Source: AP-15 sp963703855 (GTDB lineage Bacteria > Pseudomonadota > Alphaproteobacteria > ATCC43930 > CGMCC-115725). From it: a stretch of DNA of 64,000 nucleotides. The stretch covers positions 1 through 64,000 of the forward strand of contig CAVPFW010000020.1 of assembly GCA_963703855.1 (NCBI GenBank), written 5' to 3'. Below are positions 9,986 through 17,562 of this stretch, piece by piece. Every line of letters starts with the position of its first letter. Position 1 is the first letter of the stretch. The notes below the pieces were generated by a model, which did no database searches, was not told the DNA's origin, and was given only the letters and a program-made list of their open reading frames with translations. The translations under genes and the position numbers were made by a program.

Positions 9986-10221
9986 AACGTGTCAGCTTCG
10001 CTAGTGGAGGTGATGACCGGACCCAGCCGGGACACCGCCCATCCAAGGGAATCACCCCACCGATAAAGTGGTCGGCTACCGTATTTCCGAAATGGCGGTC
10101 CACCGCCGCGGGTCGCCTTGGTGGCCAGTGTCTTTGCGCTTGTCGGGAACCCGGCCTCGGTTAAGGCGTACGCGACCCGCTCCCGCGTTAACAGCGCATC
10201 AGGATTGTCCGGCAATGCCAT
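9982..10221 (-). CDS. Small HTH DNA-binding protein (excisionase/AlpA-like) of a mobile element
   Basis: A 79-residue protein with a predicted winged-helix or MerR-like fold: LLTRERVAYALTEAGFPTSA forms the helix-turn-helix, then KTLATKATRGGGPPFRKYGS and RPLYRWGDSLGWA form the wing segment seen in element-borne excisionase-like proteins. Such genes commonly sit directly upstream of the CHC2 primase gene, as here with a 4-base overlap. It is likely a regulator or directionality factor of a lost integrated element. Its 5' end overlaps the truncated 3' end of the DMT exporter, so the element's edge lies within about 10190-10255. Confidence 0.6.
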   Translation of the reverse strand: MALPDNPDALLTRERVAYALTEAGFPTSAKTLATKATRGGGPPFRKYGSRPLYRWGDSLGWAVSRLGPVITSTSEADTL

Positions 10222-11051
10222 CGCTGGTCCTCAAGACAGTTCAGTTGCGATGGCTTGACCAGCGCACCAAACGCCGATCCACCGGAAGCGCCCAGGACGG
10301 CAACCGCACGGCCATACAGAACGAGGGAAACGATGGTGACGACAACACCCTGGAAAATCGCCTGAACTGAAAGATCGGCGAGCGGGACCTGCAGGAGTCG
10401 GGTTCCGTACAATGCGAGATAGATTGGCAGATAGATCACCAGCGACCCGGTGGCGACGAGCGCTGCGGCGTGAAGCGGATCGAGTTTCGCTTGCTGCATG
10501 ACCACGGTCCCGCATGCCGTCAGGAATGCCGCGACGAGGAAGTGCGCGTCGCCGAACGTGCGCGAGCCGCTCCAGCCCGCGCTCCAGGCTGTCGCGTGCC
10601 AGCCGACGATGATCAGGGCGCCGGCCAGTATCAGCGAGAGGCCGGACTTTCGCGCGACCGATAGCGTCTCCCCCAGCACGATCGCGGCGATCAGAGCAAC
10701 GAACAGCGGCATGCAACCCGGATTGAGCGCGCCCTGGTCGGAGGCGGGTGCGAAGCGCAGCCCGCTTGCCGCCACCAATGCATACGGCGCGCCCAGCCCG
10801 GCAATGATCACGGCGAGGCCAAGCCATCCCAGGCGATCGCGGGCGAGCCCTCGCCGCAGCACGACCGGCGTCAGCAGCAAACCCGCCACGCCGAAGCGGA
10901 GCGCCGCGATGTCCGATGCATCAAGGCTGGTCGTAACCGCCAGCCGCGTGATCACGCTCCAGCTCGCCCAGATCGACACCGCAGCACAGCCAAACACGGC
11001 GCCCTTCAGATAACTGAACGGCTCCGCGGGCGGGGTGGGGCCCTTGTTCAA
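10188..11051 (-). CDS. EamA/DMT-family exporter with a replaced C-terminus
   Basis: An inner-membrane drug/metabolite transporter of 287 residues with about nine hydrophobic segments. The first EamA domain covers roughly residues 15-145 and the second begins near 165 (AHFLVAAFLTACGTVVMQQA). The last natural sequence is GSAFGALV at about residue 267; family members then continue for 25-30 residues with a final helix, but here the frame runs into unrelated mobile DNA (NCLEDQRWHCRTI). The protein is therefore probably missing its tenth helix. The TTG start overlaps the TGA of the cupin gene, so the two form an operon. Function as an exporter may be lost. Confidence 0.75.
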   Translation of the reverse strand: MNKGPTPPAEPFSYLKGAVFGCAAVSIWASWSVITRLAVTTSLDASDIAALRFGVAGLLLTPVVLRRGLARDRLGWLGLAVIIAGLGAPYALVAASGLRFAPASDQGALNPGCMPLFVALIAAIVLGETLSVARKSGLSLILAGALIIVGWHATAWSAGWSGSRTFGDAHFLVAAFLTACGTVVMQQAKLDPLHAAALVATGSLVIYLPIYLALYGTRLLQVPLADLSVQAIFQGVVVTIVSLVLYGRAVAVLGASGGSAFGALVKPSQLNCLEDQRWHCRTILMRC

Positions 11052-11466
11052 CGCACATCCGCAGCCGGGGCTGCATCCACCACTTCGAACGATATGTTCT
11101 GGTCTGGCTCGCCGCGGTAGATAACAAGGCTCAGCGTCTCGGTTCCGATAAGGGCGCTGTGCACCTGGCCTTCAGAGTTGAGCGTGTAGTCGGCGGACGC
11201 GTGCACCGGCTCGCCCGATTTCGTTACGCGCCCGCCTTCGAGGTTAAAAACATGCTCATCGGAACGTGCGACCGCGACAATTTTGACGAGCTTTCCCGGT
11301 GGCGGCGAAACCTTGGACAGCAGGGCGAGACCGCCTCCCTCCTGCCGACGGTCGCTGAGGATCTTGCTCTGAATAATCTCCTGGCCGTCATGGACTGCCG
11401 CCGGACCGTACTTTGCCGAGCCTGGCGTCCATTCCAACTTCTCAATGTCGACATGGATCGAAACCA
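11048..11466 (-). CDS. Small cupin-fold protein
   Basis: A 139-residue soluble protein with the beta-rich spacing of a single cupin domain: KLVKIVAVARSDEHVFNLEG, then a short turn and TETLSLVIYRGEPDQNISF. The usual His-rich metal ligands are mostly absent (one H in DEHVF), so enzymatic activity is doubtful; a binding or sensor role is equally likely. The ATG has a strong ribosome site (GGAGG, 5 bases upstream). It is the first gene of the operon with the DMT exporter and faces away from a WYL regulator across an 82-base gap with a palindrome, so it is probably that regulator's target. Confidence 0.6.
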
Positions 11467-11513
11467 TTCTTACCTCCGTGGCAAAACTTGTCCCGGGAGG
11501 ATAACAGCCGCAT

Positions 11514-11531
11514 ACTGACACCGTTCTGTCA
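11514..11531. promoter_or_regulatory. Palindromic operator between the cupin operon and the YafY-type regulator
   Basis: A perfect inverted repeat, CTGACA - 6 bases - TGTCAG, lies 17 bases before the regulator's ATG and 47 bases before the cupin start. Its position in the 82-base divergent promoter region makes it the natural binding site for the WYL-domain regulator, giving autoregulation plus control of the cupin-exporter operon. TGACA/TGTCA half-sites recur in other YafY-type promoters as far as I recall; binding here is inferred. Confidence 0.6.
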
Positions 11532-11548
11532 GCAGCCGACCGAAGATC

Positions 11549-12271
11549 ATGCGTCGCGCCGATCGCCTGTTCGACATCATCCAAGTTCTGCGCACGGCCG
11601 CGCATCCGGTCACCGCGGCGGCGCTCGCCGACCAGCTCGAGGTGACGGTGCGCACGATTTATCGCGACATCGCCGCGTTGCAGGCGAGCCGGGTCCCGAT
11701 CGAGGGCGCTGCTGGGATCGGCTATGTGTTGCGCCGCGGCTTCGACCTGCCGCCCGTGATGTTCACCGCCGACGAGGCCGACGCGATCGCCATCGGGGTC
11801 CGTCTGCTGCGCCGGCTCCGCGACCCGGCGCTGCAGCGAGCGGCGGAAAGCGTGCTCGGCAAGCTCGCGGCCGTCGTTCCGACGCCGCTGCAAGCCCACC
11901 TCGTCTCAGCGCCGATCTTTGTATCCGATGGAGACGCGCCGACGGTGACGGGCGTCGATCTTGCGGAACTGCGCGGCGCCATCCACGACACGCGCAAGAT
12001 GTCGATCGCCTATGTCGACGAAAGCGGCCGGCATACCCGGCGGACGATCTGGCCGCTGGCGATGGCCTATTACGTCGACGTGACCCTGCTCGGCGCGTGG
12101 TGCGAGCTCAGGAACGACTTTCGCCATTTCCGCGTCGATCGCATCTCGGCCGCGCGATTGCTGGACGAGCGGTTCCATCAGCAGAGCGGCGAGCTGATTG
12201 CGAAATGGCTGGCGCTGCAAAAGCAGCAGCCCGACACGGAAGCTCGGCGCTGGCCCGCTTCCGCAGGGTAA
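11549..12271 (+). CDS. YafY-type HTH/WYL-domain transcriptional regulator
   Basis: A 240-residue DeoR-like regulator. Residues 1-60 form the winged HTH (RADRLFDIIQVLRTAAHPVTA, then ADQLEVTVRTIYRDIAALQA, with the recognition helix around TVRTIYRD). Residues 130-215 form the WYL ligand-binding domain, including MSIAYVDESGR and RTIWPLAMAYY. WYL domains sense small ligands or nucleic acids. It is transcribed away from the cupin-exporter operon and its promoter contains the TGACA/TGTCA palindrome. The length is normal for the family and the gene is intact. Confidence 0.88.
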   Translation: MRRADRLFDIIQVLRTAAHPVTAAALADQLEVTVRTIYRDIAALQASRVPIEGAAGIGYVLRRGFDLPPVMFTADEADAIAIGVRLLRRLRDPALQRAAESVLGKLAAVVPTPLQAHLVSAPIFVSDGDAPTVTGVDLAELRGAIHDTRKMSIAYVDESGRHTRRTIWPLAMAYYVDVTLLGAWCELRNDFRHFRVDRISAARLLDERFHQQSGELIAKWLALQKQQPDTEARRWPASAG

Positions 12272-12348
12272 GTCGGCGACGGGCGGCTGCGCTGGACCTT
12301 CCTCGCCAATTCGCACAAACTCGCGCGGCGGCAGCGAGGGCATGACCC

Positions 12349-14718
12349 ATGAGCGACATCGGCCCCCCCTATGTCGGGCGCTCGCTGCTGCGGCGCGAGG
12401 ACCGCCGGCTGCTGACCGGCCGGGGCCAGTTCATTGCCGATCTCGTGCTGCCGCGCATGCTGCACGCGGTTCTGGTGCGCAGCCCGGTGGCGCATGCGCG
12501 CATCCGCTCGGTCGACCTCACGCATGCCGCCGCGATGCCCGGCGTGATGGCTGCATTCAGCGGGGCCGATCTGTTGCGGCTGCTGCCGCCGGTGCCCGAG
12601 GGCCAGATCTCGATGCCGAGCAAATGGGCCACGGTCATCCAGCACAAATTCCTCAACCCGCAGCAGCCACTGTTGGCGCACGACAAGGTGCGGCATGTCG
12701 GCGAGGCGATCGCGATCGTCGTCGCCGAGAGCCGCGACCAGGCCGAAGACGCGGCCGAACGGGTGACCTCGGAGCTCGAAGAATTGGCGGCGGTGGTCGA
12801 TCCCGAGGCGGCGCTGCGCGCCGACAGCGCGATCGTCCATGAGCGGTTTCACACCAATCTGATCGGCGCCTTCTCGGTCGGCAGGGGCGACGCCGACGGT
12901 GCGCTCGCCCATGCGCCGCACCGGCTGCAGCGCCGCTTTTATCATCACCGCTACGCCGCCGTGCCGCTGGAGTGCCGCGGCGTCGTCAGCGCCTATGATC
13001 CGCGCACCGACGGGGCGACGATCTGGTCCTCGACCCAGGTGGTTCATTTCGTGCGCCGCGAAGCCGCTGCCCTGCTCGGCTTGCCCGAGGCGCGGGTCCG
13101 CGTTATCGCGCTCGATGTCGGCGGCGGGTTTGGCGGCAAGGGCCACGTCTACCCCGAAGACCTGCTGATCACGTTCCTCGCGCGCAAGCTCGGGCGGCCG
13201 GTGCGCTGGATCGAAGGCCGCAGCGAGCATTTGATGAGCGCCACGCACTCGCGCGACCAATTGCACGATCTCGAGGTCGGGTTCGACGGCGACGGCCGCA
13301 TCCTCGCATTGCGCGACGACTACGTCGTGGATTGCGGCGCCTGGAACCCGATCGGCTCCGGTGTGGCCTACAACACCGCGGTCCACCTGACCGGACCTTA
13401 CAAAATCGAGAATCTGGCGGCCTCGGGCAGGATCGTCGTCACCAACAAGGTGCCGAACGCCCCCTACCGCGGCGCCGGACGCCCGGAAGCCGCCTTCGCG
13501 ATGGAGCGGACCATCGACCTGGTGGCGCGCACGCTTGGGTTGGAGCCGGCCGAGGTGCGCCGGCGCAACATGATCCGCGCCGAGGAGATGCCGTACCGGG
13601 TCGGCATCCCCTATCGCGACGGCGAGCCGATCGTCTACGACAGCGGCGATTACCCGGCCGCCTTGAAGAAGGCGCTCGAAGCGGTCGGCGGGGTCGAGGC
13701 ATTCCGCCGGCGCCAGCTGGAAGCACGCCGCGAGGGGCGCTGGCTCGGCCTCGGCATCGGCTGCTACATCGAGGGCACCGGGGTCGGGCCGTTCGAGAGC
13801 GCTTTCGTCCGCATCGACCCGTCGGGCAAGGTCTACGTCTCGTGCGGCGCCGCCCCGCAGGGCCAGGGCATGGAGACGATCTTTTCCCAGGTCGCGGCCG
13901 ATTTGTGGAAGGTGGCACCCGAGGACGTCGTCCTGACCTTCGCCGATACCGCGGCGATCGCGATCGGCTTCGGCACGATGGCCAGCCGCAGCACGGTTAC
14001 CGCGTCGGCGGCGATGCATGTCGCGAGCGGGCGCCTGCGCGAGAAGGTCTTCTCGATCGCCGCCCATCTCCTCGAATGCGCGCCGGCCGATCTCGAATTG
14101 CGTGACGGCGGGGTCGGGGTCGTCGGGGTCCCCGGAGGCGCGCCCGGTGCGGCGGTCAGCCTCGCGGAGGTGGCGCAGGCGGCGCGCCCGGGTTGGGAGA
14201 TCACCCGCCCGCCGGGGGTCGAAGCCGGTCTCGAGGAGACCTGTTACTGGCAGCCGGAGACGGTCACCTGGAGCTATGCCGTGCACGTTGCGATCGTCGA
14301 AATCGACCGCGACACCGGCCGGGTCGGCATAGACAAATATGCGGTCGCCCATGATTGCGGCGTGGTCGTCAACCCGATGCTGGTCGAGGGCCAAATCATG
14401 GGCGGCACCGCGCAGGGGCTCGGCGGCATCCTCTGCGAAGCGATCGTCTACGATGCGAACGGGCAGCTGCTCTCCGGCTCGCTGATGGATTACGCATTGC
14501 CGACCGCCGGCGACATCCCCTCGATCAAGATCGTTCACCAGCACTCGCCCTCGCCGCTCAACCCGCTCGGGGTCAAAGGGGTCGGCGAAGGTGGTGCGGT
14601 CGCCCCGCCGGCGGCGATCGCCAACGCGGTCTGCGACGCGCTCGCCCCGTTCGGGGTCGAGGTCAACGCGACGCCGATCCGGCCGGAGCAGCTCGCGCGG
14701 GCAATGCGGCCAGGCTGA
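12349..14718 (+). CDS. Xanthine dehydrogenase/CoxL-family molybdopterin-binding subunit (form II type), lone
   Basis: A 789-residue large subunit of a molybdenum hydroxylase, the part that binds molybdopterin-cytosine dinucleotide and hydroxylates the substrate. Seen: the N-terminal hammerhead domain (RRLLTGRGQFIAD), the GGGFGGKG cofactor loop near residue 260, the substrate loop PYRGAGRPEA at about 372-381, and the catalytic Glu in GVGEGG (E747). True CO dehydrogenase (form I) has AYxCSFR in that loop; here it is the form II motif, so CO oxidation is not expected. No 2Fe-2S or FAD subunit gene is beside it, though these proteins normally work as L-M-S trimers. The start follows the WYL gene by 77 bases on the same strand. 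Confidence 0.92.
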   Translation: MSDIGPPYVGRSLLRREDRRLLTGRGQFIADLVLPRMLHAVLVRSPVAHARIRSVDLTHAAAMPGVMAAFSGADLLRLLPPVPEGQISMPSKWATVIQHKFLNPQQPLLAHDKVRHVGEAIAIVVAESRDQAEDAAERVTSELEELAAVVDPEAALRADSAIVHERFHTNLIGAFSVGRGDADGALAHAPHRLQRRFYHHRYAAVPLECRGVVSAYDPRTDGATIWSSTQVVHFVRREAAALLGLPEARVRVIALDVGGGFGGKGHVYPEDLLITFLARKLGRPVRWIEGRSEHLMSATHSRDQLHDLEVGFDGDGRILALRDDYVVDCGAWNPIGSGVAYNTAVHLTGPYKIENLAASGRIVVTNKVPNAPYRGAGRPEAAFAMERTIDLVARTLGLEPAEVRRRNMIRAEEMPYRVGIPYRDGEPIVYDSGDYPAALKKALEAVGGVEAFRRRQLEARREGRWLGLGIGCYIEGTGVGPFESAFVRIDPSGKVYVSCGAAPQGQGMETIFSQVAADLWKVAPEDVVLTFADTAAIAIGFGTMASRSTVTASAAMHVASGRLREKVFSIAAHLLECAPADLELRDGGVGVVGVPGGAPGAAVSLAEVAQAARPGWEITRPPGVEAGLEETCYWQPETVTWSYAVHVAIVEIDRDTGRVGIDKYAVAHDCGVVVNPMLVEGQIMGGTAQGLGGILCEAIVYDANGQLLSGSLMDYALPTAGDIPSIKIVHQHSPSPLNPLGVKGVGEGGAVAPPAAIANAVCDALAPFGVEVNATPIRPEQLARAMRPG

Positions 14719-14768
14719 TCCTCGCAAGAATCAAGCGTGAGCCCACCCTGTGATGGCGGCGGCTGGGT

Positions 14769-16013
14769 TCAGCCGGGGGCGGCGCTGCGGCGGATGTTGG
14801 CGCTCTGCTCGGGGAGGCCGGTTTCGTCGTAGCAGACACGCGCCAAGGCGGCGACGCCGCTGCGGATCTCGTCCTTCGAGGGCAAGGCGAAGCAGAGCCG
14901 CATGTGCGATTTCGTCTCCGCCGGATTGCACGACCATTCGGGGCCGGGGTTGAACACCAGCCCCGCTTTGGCGGCGGGCGCCACCAGCCTGGTCACGTCG
15001 ACCCGGTCGGGGAGCTTGATCCACAGAAAGATGCCGCCCTTGGGCCGCCACATCTTTTCGACGGTGGTGCCGAACTCGCGCTCGAGCGCATCGACCATGG
15101 TGTCGAGCTTCTCCTTCAAAATGCCGGTCAGCTCGCCGACATGCTGGGTGAAATTGCGCGAGAAATATTCGGCGACGACCATCTGCTCAAGGGCGCCGGT
15201 GCCGCTATCGGTCTCGCGCTTGCAGCCGACAAGCCGGCTCATCACCGCCCAATCGGCGACGACATAGCCGAGGCGCAAGGCCGGCGACAACGTCTTCGAA
15301 AACGAGCCGACATGGATGACCTGGCTCGGGTCCATCGAATAGATCGCCGGCGGTGCCCCGTCGCTCCAGGTCAGGTCGGCATAGCACTCGTCCTCGAAGA
15401 TCGGCACGCCGTGCCGTTTGGCGAGGGCGAGCAATTCGCGGCGGCGCCCGGCCGGCAGGATCGAGCCGGTCGGGTTCTGCACGGTCGGGATCGTGTAGAT
15501 GTATTTGGGCGCGGACCCCTTGCGCTTCAGGTCGTCGAGGATCCGCCCGAGCGCATCGATGCGCAGCCCGTCATCGTCGAGCGGCGCGCCGACGACGTTG
15601 ACGCCGAGGCGCTGCAATTTGGTCAGCGCGCCGCCATAGGTGAATTCCTCGAGGATGACGGTGTCGCCGCGCTCGAGCAGGATGCGGTTAACGAGGTCGA
15701 GTCCCTGGCCCGAGCCGGAGGTGATCAGCACCTCGTCGGGCGAGCATTCGATGCCGCGCCCGGCGACCTTGCCGACGACGAAATCGCGGATGCCGCGGAA
15801 TCCCTGCGGGCCGTGCGGGTTGTAGAGCGCCAGATCGGCGCCGTCGCGCCGCAACACAGCCGCGGCGGCAGCGGCCAACGCCGCCGCCGGCACATGCTCG
15901 GGGTCGTTATGGCCGCCGATGAAATTGTATTTGGGAAAGCCGGTCCAGCGCGGCGCCGCCGGCGGCAGGTCTTTGGCGAGGAGGTGGCTATAGGCGAAAC
16001 CGGTGGCGGCCAT
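14769..16013 (-). CDS. PLP-dependent class I/II aminotransferase (MocR/2-aminoadipate type)
   Basis: A 414-residue fold-type I enzyme that would move an amino group between an amino acid and a 2-oxo acid. The PLP Schiff-base lysine is K240 in VGSFSKTLSPALRLGY; upstream are the cofactor-phosphate segment SGSGQGLDLV, the VQNPTG substrate loop, and the FEDECYADL strand holding the Asp and Tyr that contact the pyridine ring. No N-terminal wHTH is present, so it is a free enzyme and not a MocR regulator. It is convergent with the molybdenum hydroxylase gene, and followed upstream by the FAH hydrolase on the same strand across a repeat-bearing gap. Substrate unknown. Confidence 0.88.
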   Translation of the reverse strand: MAATGFAYSHLLAKDLPPAAPRWTGFPKYNFIGGHNDPEHVPAAALAAAAAAVLRRDGADLALYNPHGPQGFRGIRDFVVGKVAGRGIECSPDEVLITSGSGQGLDLVNRILLERGDTVILEEFTYGGALTKLQRLGVNVVGAPLDDDGLRIDALGRILDDLKRKGSAPKYIYTIPTVQNPTGSILPAGRRRELLALAKRHGVPIFEDECYADLTWSDGAPPAIYSMDPSQVIHVGSFSKTLSPALRLGYVVADWAVMSRLVGCKRETDSGTGALEQMVVAEYFSRNFTQHVGELTGILKEKLDTMVDALEREFGTTVEKMWRPKGGIFLWIKLPDRVDVTRLVAPAAKAGLVFNPGPEWSCNPAETKSHMRLCFALPSKDEIRSGVAALARVCYDETGLPEQSANIRRSAAPG

Positions 16014-16032
16014 GGTGCTTCCCTTGTTCCCA

Positions 16033-16137
16033 AGTCACATAACGCCCCTTGCCCGGGCTTGATCCGGGCATCCACGACTTGAGGTCGCACGCTGCCGGAC
16101 GAAGACGTGGGTGGCCGGGACAAGCCCGGCCACGGGG
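16033..16137. repeat. Extragenic palindromic (REP/BIME-like) element
   Basis: The gap between the FAH and aminotransferase genes has two palindromic arms, GGGCTTGATCCGGGC at its left and CCGGGACAAGCCCGG at its right, around a GC-rich middle. The arms are roughly inverted copies of each other. The GACTTGATCCG(C/G)GCATCCACG core recurs at about 41570. This is typical of dispersed extragenic palindromes; it could stop transcription from either side, but no U-tract is present. Confidence 0.6.
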
Positions 16138-16161
16138 AATTTGCAGGATATCAGCCTCTGG

Positions 16162-17112
16162 TCAGCGCGCGTTCGCCGCGTATTTGCCCGAGACCTGCGG
16201 GGTGATGTCCGGGTAGGCGCCGGCGGTCTTCTGCGCCGCCTGCTCGTGCATCTGCAGGCGCGTGCGCCGCTCCCATTTGCGCCCGAGTTCGTCCTTGACG
16301 TTGAAGGCGAGCTTGCCGATGCCGTCGATCTCGAGCTCGATCTTGTCGCCGTCCATAAAGGGGTTGAGGCCGCGATGGTTGGTGCCGGTGGCGACGATGT
16401 CGCCCGGCTCCAAGGTGTGGGTCGAGCTCAGCCACTCGATGCAGCGTGGGATCTTGTGCGCCATATCGCTGGTGTTGAAGTTCTGCATCAAGGTGCCGTT
16501 GTTGGAGAGCCGGATCTGCAATTTCTGCGGGTCCGGGATCTCGTCCTTGGTGACGATGCACGGCCCGATCGGGGCAAAGGTGTCGCGTGACTTCATCGCG
16601 AAAAAGCCGGGGGCGGGCAGGCCGCGCGCCGAGCCGTCGATAAAGCAGGTATAGCCGAAGATGTAATCCATCGCGTCGGCGGCCTTGACGTTGCTCGCCC
16701 TTTTGCCGATCACCAGCGCCAATTCGGCCTCGCCCTCGAAGATCGTTGCCGGCGCATCCGGCAATATCATCGTGTCGCCCGGTCCGCAGATGGCGTTCGC
16801 CGTCTTTTGGAAGGCGTTGATCGGCGCCGGCGCGCTGCGCGTGCCGTCTTCCATGTAGTTGACGGCCATGCAGTCGATATTGTCCGGCTTGGGCAACGGC
16901 GGGCGGATCTTGACCGACGACAACGGCGCGCCCTTGCCGCTTGCCGCCGCGTCTTCGAGCTTGCCTTTATACTGATCGAAGCGCGCGATCAGCCCGTTGA
17001 TCAGGTCGCCGGGTCCGGTATGCGGGATGTCGCGCACGACCGAGGATACATCGACGACGTTGTCGCCCTTCAGCACGCCCAGCTTCCAGTCGTCGAAATA
17101 CAACAGCTTCAT
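16162..17112 (-). CDS. Fumarylacetoacetate hydrolase (FAH)-family protein
   Basis: A 316-residue member of the FAH superfamily, which cleaves C-C bonds in, or decarboxylates or hydrates, 2-oxo-dienoate or acylpyruvate compounds late in aromatic breakdown. Metal ligands are visible in the order expected: the Glu pair of FEGEAELALVIGK (about residues 123-130), then the Asp of FGYTCFIDGSARG. The CFIDGSARGLPAPGFF and DTFAPIGPCIV segments form the active-site lid. The start MKLLYFDDWKLGVL has an AG-rich ribosome site (GGGAGGCCGAC). The cupin gene lies 11 bases upstream on the same strand, suggesting one operon of ring-degradation or sugar-acid type. Confidence 0.9.
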   Translation of the reverse strand: MKLLYFDDWKLGVLKGDNVVDVSSVVRDIPHTGPGDLINGLIARFDQYKGKLEDAAASGKGAPLSSVKIRPPLPKPDNIDCMAVNYMEDGTRSAPAPINAFQKTANAICGPGDTMILPDAPATIFEGEAELALVIGKRASNVKAADAMDYIFGYTCFIDGSARGLPAPGFFAMKSRDTFAPIGPCIVTKDEIPDPQKLQIRLSNNGTLMQNFNTSDMAHKIPRCIEWLSSTHTLEPGDIVATGTNHRGLNPFMDGDKIELEIDGIGKLAFNVKDELGRKWERRTRLQMHEQAAQKTAGAYPDITPQVSGKYAANAR

Positions 17113-17123
17113 GTCGGCCTCCC

Positions 17124-17474
17124 TTATTCGATGGGTACGAAGATACAGTTGCGGATCTTGCCGTCGAGCGCCTTCGACAGATGCCCCTTGCCGGTGGTGT
17201 CCTCGACCAGCACCACCTCGCCGGCGCCGATCCGGCGCGCTTCGCCGTCGCTCGCGGTGATCTCGACCCCGGCATCGAGATTGATGATGTATTGCCGCCG
17301 GGGTGCGGGGTGCCAATCGAGATCGTAGGTCGACGGCACCTCGCGGAAGATGATGCCGTTCGCCGGCAGGCGCCTCGACAATTTGCCCGAGTGCGTTTCC
17401 TCGACCCATTCGACCTCGACGTTGCGCCAGTGGGACTGGCCGTTGGCGTCGGCATAGAGATTGTGGATTCGCAT
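17124..17474 (-). CDS. Small cupin-domain protein paired with the FAH hydrolase
   Basis: A 116-residue single cupin. Strands include REVPSTYDLDWHPAPRRQYI and the closing motif ARRIGAGEVVLVEDTTGKGH, with G-x5-P/H-x-G-like spacing. Possible metal ligands are the His of DWHPAP and the terminal GKGH, with the usual central Glu replaced. It is first in an operon with the FAH gene (11-base gap), a pairing seen in catabolic clusters where the cupin is a dioxygenase or isomerase; here the role is unassigned. The ATG is preceded by GGGAGGGC. Length is normal for a one-domain cupin. Confidence 0.75.
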   Translation of the reverse strand: MRIHNLYADANGQSHWRNVEVEWVEETHSGKLSRRLPANGIIFREVPSTYDLDWHPAPRRQYIINLDAGVEITASDGEARRIGAGEVVLVEDTTGKGHLSKALDGKIRNCIFVPIE

Positions 17475-17562
17475 CGCGCCCTCCCTGGCAATCGGCTGAT
17501 ATGGCGCATACTAGCGGCGGAGCGAGCCCCGGCGCCAGCCTCTCGACGCGCCCGCGGAAGGA

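Noticed and set aside
12349..14718. Aerobic CO dehydrogenase large subunit
   Set aside because: The active loop is PYRGAGR (form II) and not the AYxCSFR of true CO oxidisers, and no partner subunits are present.
12178..14727. 849-codon open frame antisense to the CoxL-like gene
   Set aside because: Long antisense frames are common in high-GC DNA with strong codon bias; the translation is Arg/Asp-rich and has no protein-like motif, while the sense strand is a clear enzyme.
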